From positions 2,726,501-2,790,500 of the forward strand of contig OZ025216.1 of the NCBI GenBank assembly GCA_964019055.1: a DNA stretch of 64,000 nt, read 5' to 3'. The notes beneath the pieces were generated by a model. It saw only the letters and a list, made by a program, of their open reading frames with translations, had not been told where the DNA came from and did no database searches. This DNA is from Anthopleura xanthogrammica (Eukaryota; Cnidaria; Anthozoa; Actiniaria; Actiniidae). Shown piece after piece: positions 23,378-58,195 of the stretch (position 1 is its first letter; each line of letters begins with the position of its first letter). The translations under genes were made by a program, and so were the position numbers.

Positions 23378-26300
23378 CTGAAAAGATCAAATAATTTGGT
23401 AGTCGAAACACCCATATATCTGTACTATCCGTACACGGTTATCATAGACATTGGATGACCTATTCTTATTATTACTATACACTTACCTGAAGGAAGGTCA
23501 CATCCATATATCTCTACTGGTATACAGACAGGGTTATCATAGACATTGGATGACCTATTCTTATTATTACTATACACTTACCTGAAGGAAGGTCACATCC
23601 ATATATCTCTACTGGTATACAGACAGGGTTATCATAGACATTGGATGACCTATTCTTATTATTACTATACACTTACCTGAAGGAAGGTCACATCCATATA
23701 TCTCTACTGGTATACAGACAGGGTTATCATAGACATTGGATGACCTATTCTTATTATTACTATACACTTACCTGAAGGAAGATCACATCCATATATCTCT
23801 ACTGGTATACAGACAGGGTTATCATAGACATTGTATGACCTATTCTTACTAGAGTGAAGTCACTTAACCCGTGAAATAAATATTGCTTGCTTAAGTATAA
23901 TAGTGAAATAGACACAAAAGAAAATAGCGGTATATCGGTCTATTCAAGCCTGCCAAGGTACCCTCACAGGATTTGGGTTAATTCTATTTAACTTGTGTAA
24001 GGTCTGAGTCGAGTTGATTACGGGATAATAAGTTTTTACCACTCCCTTCCACAGTACCTTAATATTAGTTGAAACGCTTTGAACCCGGGGGGGGGGGGGG
24101 TTACTCCCTATAATTGACTATACGGGGATGCTCCGCCCGAAAGGGGTACGTTTTTCAGGCCGCAGGTATAGAAAAGGGGTGGAAATTTGTGAATTTTGGT
24201 ATAAAAAGGGGTAGCTTTTCTTCAAAAGTATATGAAAGGGGTACCTTTTCAGGCAAAAAAGTGTATAAAAGGGGTACCTTTTTGCTGAAATTTGGTATAT
24301 CAAAGGGGTCGAGAGTCCGGGCTGAGAATCCCCGTATGAAACGACCCGGAGTACCCCCTCCGGGCTTTGAAAAGCGCGCGATTTCCATTATTTTACCGGA
24401 CTGTGATAATGTTTCTGGGGTTGAAGGACTGGGAATTACACTTACCTGAATTAGAATTAGGGACACTCTCCACTACAAAATGACCATTATAATAATAATT
24501 GGGATTGATATCTATTAGACTAAATATGTCGGAGGTTTGATCCACACTCACCATCAGGAAGAGTAAAAATATCTCCGTTCACCTCTACTCTCATACAGGC
24601 AGGGTTGGTATCACTTCCACTAACTACAAGAGGGAAAAATCTAATCTTATATGCGAGTAACGGCTTCCTCAATCGCTTGAAGACTATTGATTTTGTGTCC
24701 TCATTTCCTGTGAAAATCTAAATAAAATTAGATTAAGTATGAATAGAATGTTAATATGCAATTTTTGGAGCAGGGAGGGGATGGATAAAGTCTCTGTGCG
24801 TGGCTAATGTGCTGTTGTGTTTGTAAATTGATCTCTGGACCCGCCGTCATATGTGGAAAGAGTTGCGTTTTGGTGCTCTCCTGTACTTCAAGGGGACTTA
24901 ATCATGGTTGCCTTGCTAATAAAGTTCTCTATCAAATTTCAGAGGTGCAACCTAAATTAAATGTTAGGAATTTTATAGCAACTTGCATGCATTCAATTTG
25001 AATCAGTTGATGATTAATAACAAATAATAAAAGTACGGTTAGATGTTAGAAAAAAGTTTTACCAGCCTCACCTTCTCAATATAATTTTCTTCGTAAGGCA
25101 AAAATAACGACCCCCCTAAATTATAACGTAAAGTGTAAGCTGCTACCCATTTGTTGTCAAGAACACTTCCTTGTGTAGCTAAGCATGTTACATTGTAGAG
25201 TCTTCTTCCAAAATCAATTTCAAGATAAGGACTCGTTTCTCTTCCTGAGCACCAGGCCCTTGGCCCATTCAATCGTCCTTCTTTTGCCGTGTGGTAATTG
25301 TCTCTTGTCGATGATGCTCGGATGTTACCATCTGGAATAATTTTGTTCCCCATTCCAACAGCTGATCCACAATCTATAACAAATAGAATATAATTAAGCA
25401 GTATTAACTTGCTCGAGTATTTTCGAGGCATTGTGCATCGTATGGTACAGCAAGGCTCATGTACTCAAGTCCAATATTACCTCTCCTTACAATCGCACAT
25501 AATTGATCTGTGTAAAGATCTGTACTTTATTTCAAAGCCAGCTCGACAGCAACGAGGCTTTACAAGTATTCCCGGATGTAGACACAGGGAGGCCACATCA
25601 TTACAATCTGTACTTATTTTCAGTTTTAGAAATGTTATCCTATCTTATAGCTAGCATTCGGTTTTGAAGAAATTAATGAGTGAAGCAGTCACCAAAATTA
25701 TCAACAATTACTTACCAGCACAGTTTGGAAGACTGCGATCCCATAGTCCATTACCACATGTAATAAAGGATAACGCCTGGTTTTGATGCGTTCTTTTACA
25801 AATAAATCTTACCGCTTGACCATGGGTAAAATTATGATCCAAGCGAATACCTCCTTCGGGAATACCAGGGTCTTTACAAGGTGCTGTGGATAACGATAAG
25901 CTATATTCTCATGTCTGACTAATAGAAGTACCAACAGCTTTACCAACATAAGCAAAAAAATCAACAACAAACAAAACCAGAAATCAGGCATACTCTTTAC
26001 AAAAATAATTTCTTCAATATACCATCCTCCAATGCATATACCACATGTCAGGCTTGTCGTCTGACTTACCTAAGCAAATTGCTTGATGCCCATTCCATGC
26101 ACCACCTCGTTGGCAAACGATAGAAGATGGACCAATTCTTGTGTAGTTTGCCTTGCAATTGAAGAAGACTTCATCTTTGTACATGTAGTTTTTTTTGTTA
26201 GGCATGCGTACTCCCTTTAGAGGATTTCCAGGATCGGGACACTCTACTATAGATATAGTATAAATAACTGTTTCAGGTTTAGACCGCTACTTTCAGATAA

Positions 26301-29300
26301 CTGGCCCATTATATCAACAGCAATAAATGTTCTCGTTACTTGCTCAAGGGTGAGGTATTTAAAATTTGGAGCCCTAGAGTGTCGTGCGACCATGAAAAGA
26401 AAAGGAATTGTTGTAATGGATAGAAGCTCTTACTTCCTACCGTACCGATACATTTGAGGATAATGCTCTGTTAACATACAATTACTTTTCTAAAAGTTAG
26501 ATAGTTTTACAGTATGTGAAACTTTGTTTTTGGTATTGTATGTATGCAGGAAAATGATTACTAACCTATACACGTAGGGATGTCGTTATCCCATCGTCCA
26601 TTTGTACACGTCATCAGCAATTCAGATAGCAATTGACTTCCTTTCTTACACCTGAACCTCACAGTTTTACCGTGCGTAAAGTCGTGATCCAAACGAAAGC
26701 CTTCCCTAGGAATACCTGGGTCTTTACAGGGTGCTGTCGATGTTTATAGTAAATAGATTAATTTAATAGCAAAAAGAAAAAAATTCACAAGCGCAGAATA
26801 GGTTTACCTAAACATAGGGCTTGATGTCCACTCCACGTTCCGTCATCCTGGCAAATAATAGAAGATGCTCCGATTTTTGTGTAGTTTGTCTTGCAGGTGA
26901 AAAATATTTTGTCCTTATAGCAATATTTTCCTTTGTTAGGATTGCGCGCTCCATGTTGAGGACTGCCAAGGTCATGACATTCAACTGAGAAACAAAAAGA
27001 GAAGCAAAATTCTTATTTTCAAAGTAAATTGTGTGGAATACTATTTGGCGATGAAACTGACGCACCTATTATTGTCCGTATCCAGTCAAGAAAAGGCTCC
27101 AATCTCGTATTTTAGCCATATTTACCAACTCGAGCGCAGCCTTCGCCCCAGCTGACCAGACCAACTGTCACCCATCTCTGTGCACCTTTGTGCAACACCT
27201 GCCTAACCAGACTACCACCGCTGTCACCATTGCAAGTGTCGCTAATTCCTCTACCATCACCAGCACAAAATGTCACCGTCTCATTGAAGAAATGCCTTGT
27301 TGCTCGTTGACACAAATCATTGTTTTGAATCTGGTAATTTGAATGAAGGAGGATAGTAGAAAAGTTGCTTCTTTCACTTGTTCGCCCCCAGCCAGCAACA
27401 TGAACTACGGCGCCGGCTGTAGACAACCGAGTCACGCTTGCTTCAGGTAGACACACAGTACGAATGTAAGGTGTCAGTACCACGTTATGAGTTAATTTTA
27501 ATAAAGCCAAGTCATTCTCATAATACGGAAAATGTCTGTAGCGGGGAAAGATGATTATCTCTGTAATCAGGCGTTCTTGTTATGTGAAATCTTCGAGCCA
27601 GATATTATGGTCTCCTGCTCTGATGGTATATCTTAAAAGAGAAACCGTAAAATCGTTACATATACCGTTAAAAGTAAACCATGTTCAGCAATGACTAGAG
27701 AGCTCAGTCGCCACACGTATGCATTACACGTGGGTACGCCTAGCTATCAAAAACCACATTTCACGCTCAGTAAGACATGTACATAATAAAATGTCACTTG
27801 TGCCTTTTGTGGACAGGTAAAAACAAGAAAAGATATCAGTCGACATCAGGAAACTTGAACCGTTTATACTTATATCGAGAATATCCAGCATGACCACTTG
27901 AGCTCTCTCCTAGTCTTTCTCATCAACTACGGCACTTGGACCACATTTTCAAACTCAAATCAATTACCTTTTTGGATTTTTGTCATTGTTAAAACAGTGC
28001 GCAGCGGTAAGTACCCATCTTGCGTCAATCAGTGCTCCACCACAGTGGAATTGCTTCGAACCGCTGCCTGCAAGCAAATCCTCATTTAAGTTTAATAGTA
28101 AGATTTTATGACAAAAATATGTTGACATTCGTAGAATTGTATTTTGAATTTATAAGAACAAACGAGGAAAAAACAAGCCTCAAAATCTTGTGATAATAAC
28201 GAACGGAAACTCAGTAAGTTATAAAGAAAATGTATACATGATTGAACCATTAAAGGAGTTGAAATAACAAGTGTGACATAATTACGGTTTCGCTAAGGAA
28301 TGTCGGTCACCCATATAAACTCGTGTACCATTCCAGCTCCTGCCTGGATTTATTTGCGAGCAGCGGGGGTATAAAAGTGCACGAACTGTCGCGTTCTAAA
28401 TTAATTGAAACATTTTACTAACCATCAGTATTTCTGGTCTTATGTATTGAAACCTGCCAAGGCCACTGGCCAGGATAAGACTCACTCCCTTTGACTACCT
28501 TTGGACGGCTGCTCACTGATCGAATTCCACATTCAGTGTAATCCTCTGAAAAACATTGACAAAAGTTTTGTTATTTGGTATCGCTTAAGCTTGGGGAGTA
28601 GAGTTTGTTCGGTCTCTCCTTTGATTTAAGGGTTTTTTTCCCAGGGTCTTCTTTTTACTTCTCTCTCTGCAACTCCTAACAAGCTAAATTGTAATTCTGT
28701 TACCCTGACTTTCAAATATGAAGGTATTAGCATAATTGTTACCATCATGTTGTCTTCGTTTTCTCGCAGTTTGCCTAACTTCAACGCCTGTGTTATTTCT
28801 ACGAGTGAGAATTAAAAAAGGAAAAGTCTTCTCAACTTACCTTGTGACGTGCCTGTACGAGACAAGCAACACAATACTATTATGAACCATGAGGTCAACA
28901 GACAGGAAACCTATATTGCATGGGATTAAAACAGTGTGGATTTGTAATATAATGTGGATTCTTATTGCAATTCATTCTATTTAGTCTCAACGTTTTTAAA
29001 AAAGCATGTCTTCTACTCAAAGAACGTCAAGGCCATTTAGAATTGCAAATAAGTTTCCCTAAAAGCTCTTAGTTTTTCCCCTTAAAACCTCAACGCCAAG
29101 CTAAATTATAGTTGTGGCAGTATAAGTATACTAAAGTTAGTTGTTATATAATCTAACCCAATGCCTGTAATTTATTAAGTGAACTTTTGCTCAATTTATT
29201 TATACAAATCCTAGAATCAATATTTTAAAAACTACTAATAAGGTCAAAGATTTACGAATGGCATGACTAGTTTTGATCATATTTTCCGGCAATTCTCTTT

Positions 29301-29364
29301 CGTCATGAAGCAAAATCTTGAGAATATACCTTTTTGAGAAAAACTATACCTTTTGTCTTGCCAT
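22992..29364 (-). CDS. Gene B: short S1 protease-CCP-F5/8C paralogue with two in-frame stops
   Basis: Compact paralogue of 12 coding exons summing to 2418 nt (805 codons plus stop). Order: signal peptide, S1 protease, 4 CCPs, one F5/8C, double Tudor-like last exon. Frame and splice sites are preserved throughout, but exon 5 carries TAA at 27580-27582 and TAA at 27112-27114. As read, translation would stop shortly after the catalytic His exon. Possible readings: a young pseudogene, a null allele in the sequenced animal, or sequence error. Its promoter region is also split by a 2.4-kb insertion (29531-31898). Without the stops it would be the simplest complete member of the cluster. Confidence 0.7.
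23410..23850 (-). repeat. 95-bp exon-derived minisatellite, array 3
   Basis: About 4.5 units in the last intron of gene B, between the F5/8C exon (24552) and the last exon (23377). Gene B's own F5/8C exon ends differently (CTTCCTGATG/GTGAGT), so the array resembles A- and C-type exons, not its host's. Confidence 0.83.
24084..24366. mobile_element. G-tract-ended repeat element in gene B intron
   Basis: Begins CCCGGGG with a run of about 14 G, then TTACTCCC, and ends GGAGTACCCCCTCCGGG, an imperfect inverted terminus. Inside are four or five AAAGGGGTACCTTTT-like words spaced about 40 bases apart. Related to 58805-59180. Confidence 0.6.
24552..25373 (-). CDS. Gene B F5/8C (discoidin) domain
   Basis: Exons 25072-25373 (DCGSAVGMGNKIIPDGNI, RAWCSG, YLEIDFG, CLATQG) and 24552-24717 (IFTGNEDTKSIV to NPACMRVEVNGD). 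Compared with A and C, the final YGC cysteine is replaced (EVNGD) while an extra cysteine appears before LATQG, so the disulfide pattern may be rearranged. The donor GTGAGT follows CTTCCTGATG. Confidence 0.85.
25716..26984 (-). CDS. Gene B CCPs 1-4
   Basis: Exons 26808-26984 (ECHDLGSPQHGARNPNKGK), 26566-26733 (PCKDPGIPREGFRLDHDF), 26070-26246 (ECPDPGNPLKGVRMPNKK) and 25716-25883 (PCKDPGIPEGGIRLDHNF). Two CCP types alternate, so this stalk is a duplicated pair. The NKxKY type also occurs in gene D at 62536-62715. All exons are phase 1 with four cysteines and the Trp. Confidence 0.86.
27066..28545 (-). pseudogene. Gene B exons 3-5: S1 protease domain with two nonsense codons
   Basis: Exons 28423-28545 (ECGIRS, activation site RPK/VVKG, PGQWPWQV), 27968-28067 (FHCGGALIDARWVLTAAHC) and 27066-27631 (ENDLALLKL, RTVCLPE, SDTCNGDSGGS, VSWGEGC). 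The triad and S1 Asp are present and the Gly after GDSG is kept, unlike in A and C. TAA interrupts after WLEDFT, and a second TAA replaces the Tyr after GKYG seen in A and C. The rest of the reading frame is clean, with no frameshift, so inactivation is recent if real. Confidence 0.8.
28841..29364 (-). CDS. Gene B exons 1-2: start codon and signal peptide
   Basis: Exon 1 (29350-29364) encodes MARQK and splices to exon 2 (28841-28910), which encodes SWFIIVLCCLSRTGTSQ. It is one codon shorter than in A and C. The ATG is supported by the shared five-codon exon in three paralogues. Confidence 0.72.
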
Positions 29365-29919
29365 CTACCAGGTGACTGAATAATCCCACTAACGAACAGA
29401 CGGCCGGCTTGCACTTGTTTTCTGATTAAACACAATCAAAGGGACATATCTTGCAAGTGAGGATGAATGCTGATGTTAAGCACTCGGCCAACTTCTAAAG
29501 GAAAGATGTAATCTGATTCTGGTAAAAACAGTTATATATTCTCACTGCATACTCATTATCACGTCGCAGTAAGTTAAGTTATGGGTGAGATCCGCGACTG
29601 TTGTGATATGAGGTAAACAGCGAGAAGAGGAACCTGAAAAGCACCGCCACCAGGGGAGGGGGGTGGGGCAAAACTCGACTTCTCGCGACGCTCCGAACGA
29701 CGTTATGCAATAAGGCATGTATGTGGAGTTAATTTATACAGCTCCGTGCTAATTAATTATGCAGTGAGAATAGTTATATATTCTCACTGCATACTCATTA
29801 TCACGTCGCAGTAAGTTAAGTTATGGGTGAGATCCGCTCCTGTCCCTCACCAAGGTAAAGAGACGAGATGGAATATGGCTTACATCCAAATATACCCATA
29901 ACATCCTTAATTCAATACT

Positions 29920-30010
29920 TCAAACCTTATCCATTACTCAGAAACCATATCCATTACTCAGAACCCATATCCATTACTGAGAACCCATATCCATTACTCA
30001 GAACCCCCAA
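29920..30010. repeat. Short tandem repeat of about 22 bases
   Basis: Four to five copies of CCATATCCATTACTCAGAA-like units inside the composite element. Confidence 0.75.
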
Positions 30011-30525
30011 TACTCCACAACTCAAAGCTTATTAACCTTTGATCCGACGTGACAAATCATACGTATGCTTAGTATGTAGGTTGCCTGCTCTGAAGTGGCT
30101 TGGGTCCAAAAAACGCAATTGAGAAAGTCTCCCCAGGCCCGGACGAGCGCACACCAGGGAAGGCGGAGGCAAAGGGCCAACAAAAGGCAGGGTTTCCTCG
30201 ATGATGCACCTTAAGGGAATAGCCCCGGCTGGTTCTAGCCTGTTCTAACTTCTTCCAATCTTGACGCAAACTGAGTGCAATCAACCTACAAGCATAAACC
30301 AACCCGGGGTGACAAAAAATGTAAAAGGTTTACTAGACAGGAAACCCTACCCTCTGTCGGCCCCAGGCTCCGAACCAGGTCCGAAATAGAGGCACTGAGG
30401 AGGCCCCCCTGAGGCTGACAGAGGGAGAGTACAAAAAACTATACCGTTAAATGTAAAAATAGGAGAAGAGTATTTTTTTGAGGGAATTTTCCATATAAAA
30501 TTGAAGAAAACACAGACAAAGACAT

Positions 30526-31090
30526 TCACAATTAATTCTCTTGTACCCATGGCTCTCCGGGCCATCTTCGCTCACTCGGCAGTATTCACAATTAATTCTC
30601 TTGTACCCATGGCTCTCCGGGCCATATTCGCTCACTCGGCGGTATTCACAATTAATTCTCTTGTACCCATGGCTCTCCGGGCCATATTCGCTCACTCGGG
30701 GGTATTCACAATTAATTCTCTTGTACCCATGGCTCTCCGGGCCATCTTCGCTCACTCGGCGGTATTCACAATTAATTCTCTTGTACCCATGGCTCTCCGG
30801 GCCATCTTCGCTCACTCGGCGGTATTCACAATTAATTCTCTTGTACCCATGGCTCTCCGGGCCATTTCTACGCTCACTCGGCGGTATTCACAATTAATTC
30901 TCTTGTACCCATGGCTCTCCAGGCCATCTTCGCTCACTCGGCGGTATTCACAATTAATTCTCTTGTACCCATGGCTCTCCCGGCCATCTTCGCTCACTCG
31001 GCGGTATTCACAATTAATTCTCTTGTACCCATGGCTCTCCAGGCCATCTTCGCTCACTCGGCGGTATTCACAATTAATTCTCATGTTTCG
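30526..31090. repeat. 60-bp minisatellite, about 9.5 units
   Basis: Unit begins ATTCACAATTAATTCTCTTG and contains ACCCATGGCTCTCC. Because 60 is divisible by three, reading frames stay open on both strands; these are repeat artefacts, not genes. Units are almost identical, with 1-2-base indels after unit 5 and degeneration after 31080. Confidence 0.92.
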
Positions 31091-31898
31091 CCCACTCGGC
31101 GCCGGTATTACACTAAATTCTCGTGTTCCCCTGGCTCTCCCGGCCATCTCCGCTCACCAGGCGCTATTATAATACCCGAAAAAAAACGGAGTTAAACGAG
31201 GTAAAAAAAAATAAATAAACAATAGGAACAATAAGACAAAAGAAAAAATAGGCTGCGAATAGATCAAAACGAGCTGTAAAAACTACAATGAAAGAACCCC
31301 TAGGGACACAAAAACGCTCGATATTAAAAACAAAAGATGCCGAGAACGAAACAAGAAAAACTAAACGAGCCCTAACAAACAAAGGAATAAAACTGCTAAG
31401 AAGCGTAAGAAAAAACACCAAACGAATATGTACATGACAAGGAAAGCCAAAAGTAGCTGACTCAAAAACTTTGGCCGATAGTATTCTTCACGCAAAAATA
31501 CGATACTGAGCAGCCTTTGAACTACCTTCACCGGTGGTATTAAACGTAAAAATATCCCACAGCGTAAAGCTGACTTCACCGGTGCACCCAATTGAAAAGT
31601 ATCAACAGAGTTCTCGCTAGAGCAAGGAAATCTACAATCAAATAAAACTATACAAACTGTGTTTGACGACTCGTGCTGCCAGCATTCACCAGTTCTGCGT
31701 CTGTTGAGGTATCATGAGCGTTTCGAGGAGCTGCAGTTGTTCATCTTTCTGAAGTGAGTTATCTTCGCTGGTGGCGGTGGTGGACAGCAAAACCAAAACT
31801 CGACTTCTCGCGACGCTCCGAACGACGTTATGCAATAAGGCATGTATGTGGAGTTAATTTATACAGCTCCGTGCTAATTAATTATGCAGTGAGAATAG

Positions 31899-32584
31899 GA
31901 AGAAATGTCTCCATCACAACAGGTCACATTCCTCTGGCAACGATTCATTTTGTCAGGAGCGTGTCAGGATAGCATACTTCTGCAAAGTAAGCTTTGTCAG
32001 CAAAAAGGTATTGCTATTGAAAGTTGCTGCATTACTTGTACAATACTGTATATTCTTACCTTTTCTCGACTGTTTCATGGGGAGAAAATCAGGCATGCCG
32101 TACGAACCCCCAAAAATGATAAAATGAACCTTCAGCTCGCAAATGAAATATCAAACCTCGTGTGAGTGCTTTGTGCATCATGGTTGGCCGGATAGATATA
32201 TATTGCACATAGCAAACAAATTAAATACGCTCCTCATGACTGCTTACCTGATCGCTGTGTAGGTACTTATGTGTTAGACCAGATTTTAAAATCTGCAGCT
32301 AAGATGTAGATAATATATAATGTCCCGAAGTCTGGTTAAGTCATCACTTATGATCGATTTTTTGTGTCAATGAACCGAATGAAAAATAAACATCCTCTGC
32401 GCTGTTCGACCTGGAACTAAATAAAACTAGGATAGTGATATAGAAATCATTTTTACTTTCACATAATAAAAGAAATAACTTGTCTACAAATGTAAACCTA
32501 TGAAAAAGAGATATCAATTCAATCCAAATGTTGTCAACGTATACTTCCAAAAAGGACTGTTTAGCAACTCGCCACCTGACATCC

Positions 32585-32616
<32 letters not shown>

Positions 32617-32623
32617 CATTATC

Positions 32624-32662
<39 letters not shown>

Positions 32663-32909
32663 TTTATTATTATTATTATTTTTATTAAATGATCTTTAGA
32701 ACACTTCTTGAATTTATGTTAATTAATTCACGTAATTTTTATCTTTTTTCCGTTTCCCAAGATATTCATTGCGTATTGGTCATACCGTAATTCAGAAACT
32801 TAACCTCTAGATTACCGTAGCTTGGAGGTTTTATCCATTGAAAATGTATTAATAGTTTTTGCTGTAAACAACGCTATAAGCGGCCATTCAAACTCAAACT
32901 CGAGAAAGT
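31899..32909. other. Spacer between gene C stop and the composite element
   Basis: The first about 55 bases match the gene A and C promoter region (CATCACAACAGGTCACATTC), a displaced piece of the gene B upstream region. The rest shows no gene. A TTATCA microsatellite lies at 32583-32655. TTTATT (AATAAA on the minus strand) near 32682 could serve gene C polyadenylation; this is weak. Confidence 0.45.
32583..32690. repeat. Microsatellite ATTATC, passing into ATT
   Basis: About 12 copies of ATTATC followed by ATT repeats, in the 3' flank of gene C. Confidence 0.95.
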
Positions 32910-56846
<23,937 letters not shown>

Positions 56847-57809
56847 CTACCTTGTGATCGAATCCCTCACACGAAAAGGCTTTTTATCTGTCTTCTAATG
56901 CACAATCAGAGACGACGTTGCGAATCAGGATGAATGTTCGTGTTGACTGCCAACCGCTGACGAAAAAAACGTAATCTGATTCTGGGATAAAAACAGAATA
57001 ACATGCCCCATCACAACAGGTCACATTCCTCTGGCAACGATTCATTTTGGGTTTTGCGATTATCTTTCATTCTTTCGTTAATTCAACACCATACTTTCAA
57101 CAATCGAATGCTTATGAACGTGTTACGACAGATCAGCCTTTTACAGCATTATATACTTGAGTCCTTACCTTACTGTATATAAAGACACCTGCCTAAAGGA
57201 AAGTTAGACCATATATGATAAACCCATCAAGTTTCCATTTGCATATATTTCAAGCAAAAAATAATAATTCTAAGGACATTTCGGCACTGGCTAGTCGGGT
57301 TGTTTATATGGTTTCTCATTAAAAGCGTCAATTACAACTTTTCATACATATGGCAGATCAAGAAGGATTTCAAGGGAATGGCTGTAACCTAGAAAGGCAA
57401 CACATGGTGTTCTATTATATTTAAATTTATTTTATATTTTCATTCTGTTTTTCGAACTCGAAAGAAGGGGTGGCTAGCCACCCAATCCACCCACCTTTGC
57501 TAACAGTAAATATATATCCATCATGGACGTTATTTGTTTTAACCTCCACTCCAAATTTCATTACCTAAACCTGTTACGGCGCCAAAATGTGACCCATAAT
57601 TCCTTTCAAGTTTCAAGATCAAATCATTACCTCATTAATACTTTCACAGAGTAAAACATAAACTTGACTACATAGTGTAAATCTTTGAAAGAGATAAAAT
57701 CCGAAAGTTGTCAACGTATTTCAAAATTTAAAAAGGCTTTTTAGCAACTAGCAATCTGGCATTATTACATGAAAGGCCGATATAGGTTTTGCATCATGTG
57801 TTTATAATT
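56847..57809 (-). promoter_or_regulatory. Spacer and likely promoter of gene C
   Basis: About 960 bases, near-identical to 22021-22991. TATATAA-like string near 57150-57160 on the minus strand. No coding exon seen. Confidence 0.38.
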
Positions 57810-58195
57810 TTAGTTACAAAATGTAGGTGATTTTAGTAGACGTATTTGATCTATTGTAACGAGTTTCTCATCACCATCATCTCCTCTCACTCGGTATCTG
57901 TTATATCTCTCTCTTCCTGTCTTGATGGTACTTGTGTAATATGTATGTCCCCACGGTACTAACACCCTGGTGCCTACTTGTAGCTCTTCGTTCTTGGGAT
58001 GAATATCCAGGACAAACGGCAAGTCGTGATACTTTCGTAAGTATTTTTGAGCAGTTCTGTCGTGACTCTTGTTTTCCAGTTCTACTTTCCAGTACCTTGC
58101 ACTGATGCTTGTCAAGTAGGCCTTGTAGTATATATATCCACCATTTGGATTACTAGCCCATTTTGCAACAATACGAGATCCAGTCATGATACAAT
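57810..58195 (-). CDS. Gene D last exon: double Tudor-like module
   Basis: DCIMTGSRIVAKW, YKAYLTSI, YWKVELEN, LQVGTRVLVPW, YRVRGDDGD, ending PTFCN plus TAA. Its first half shares changes with gene A (SARYWKVELE) and its ends match gene B, suggesting gene conversion between last exons. Confidence 0.82.

Larger units (their letters stand above)
29531..31898. mobile_element. 2.4-kb composite TIR element upstream of gene B
   Basis: Left terminus TATTCTCACTGCATACTC; right terminus GCAGTGAGAATA is its complement. An inner right end followed by a second left end at about 29762-29790 shows two nested or tandem copies, with duplicated stretches 29671-29775 and 31793-31898. The spacer of gene A lacks the element: sequence matching 22150-22165 lies to the left and sequence matching 22177-22222 to the right. 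It contains the 60-bp minisatellite. No transposase was recognised. Confidence 0.7.

Noticed and set aside
24118..24466. Open frames of about 100 codons in the G-tract element
   Set aside because: Low-complexity GGGGTACC-word repeats with inverted termini; no conserved domain is visible.
30447..31195. Long open frames on both strands (up to 223 codons) across 30.4-31.2 kb
   Set aside because: They arise from a 60-bp tandem repeat whose length is divisible by three; no splice sites, domains or start context support them.
32344..32688. MIMIMI / HYHYHY reading frames
   Set aside because: Translation of the ATTATC microsatellite.
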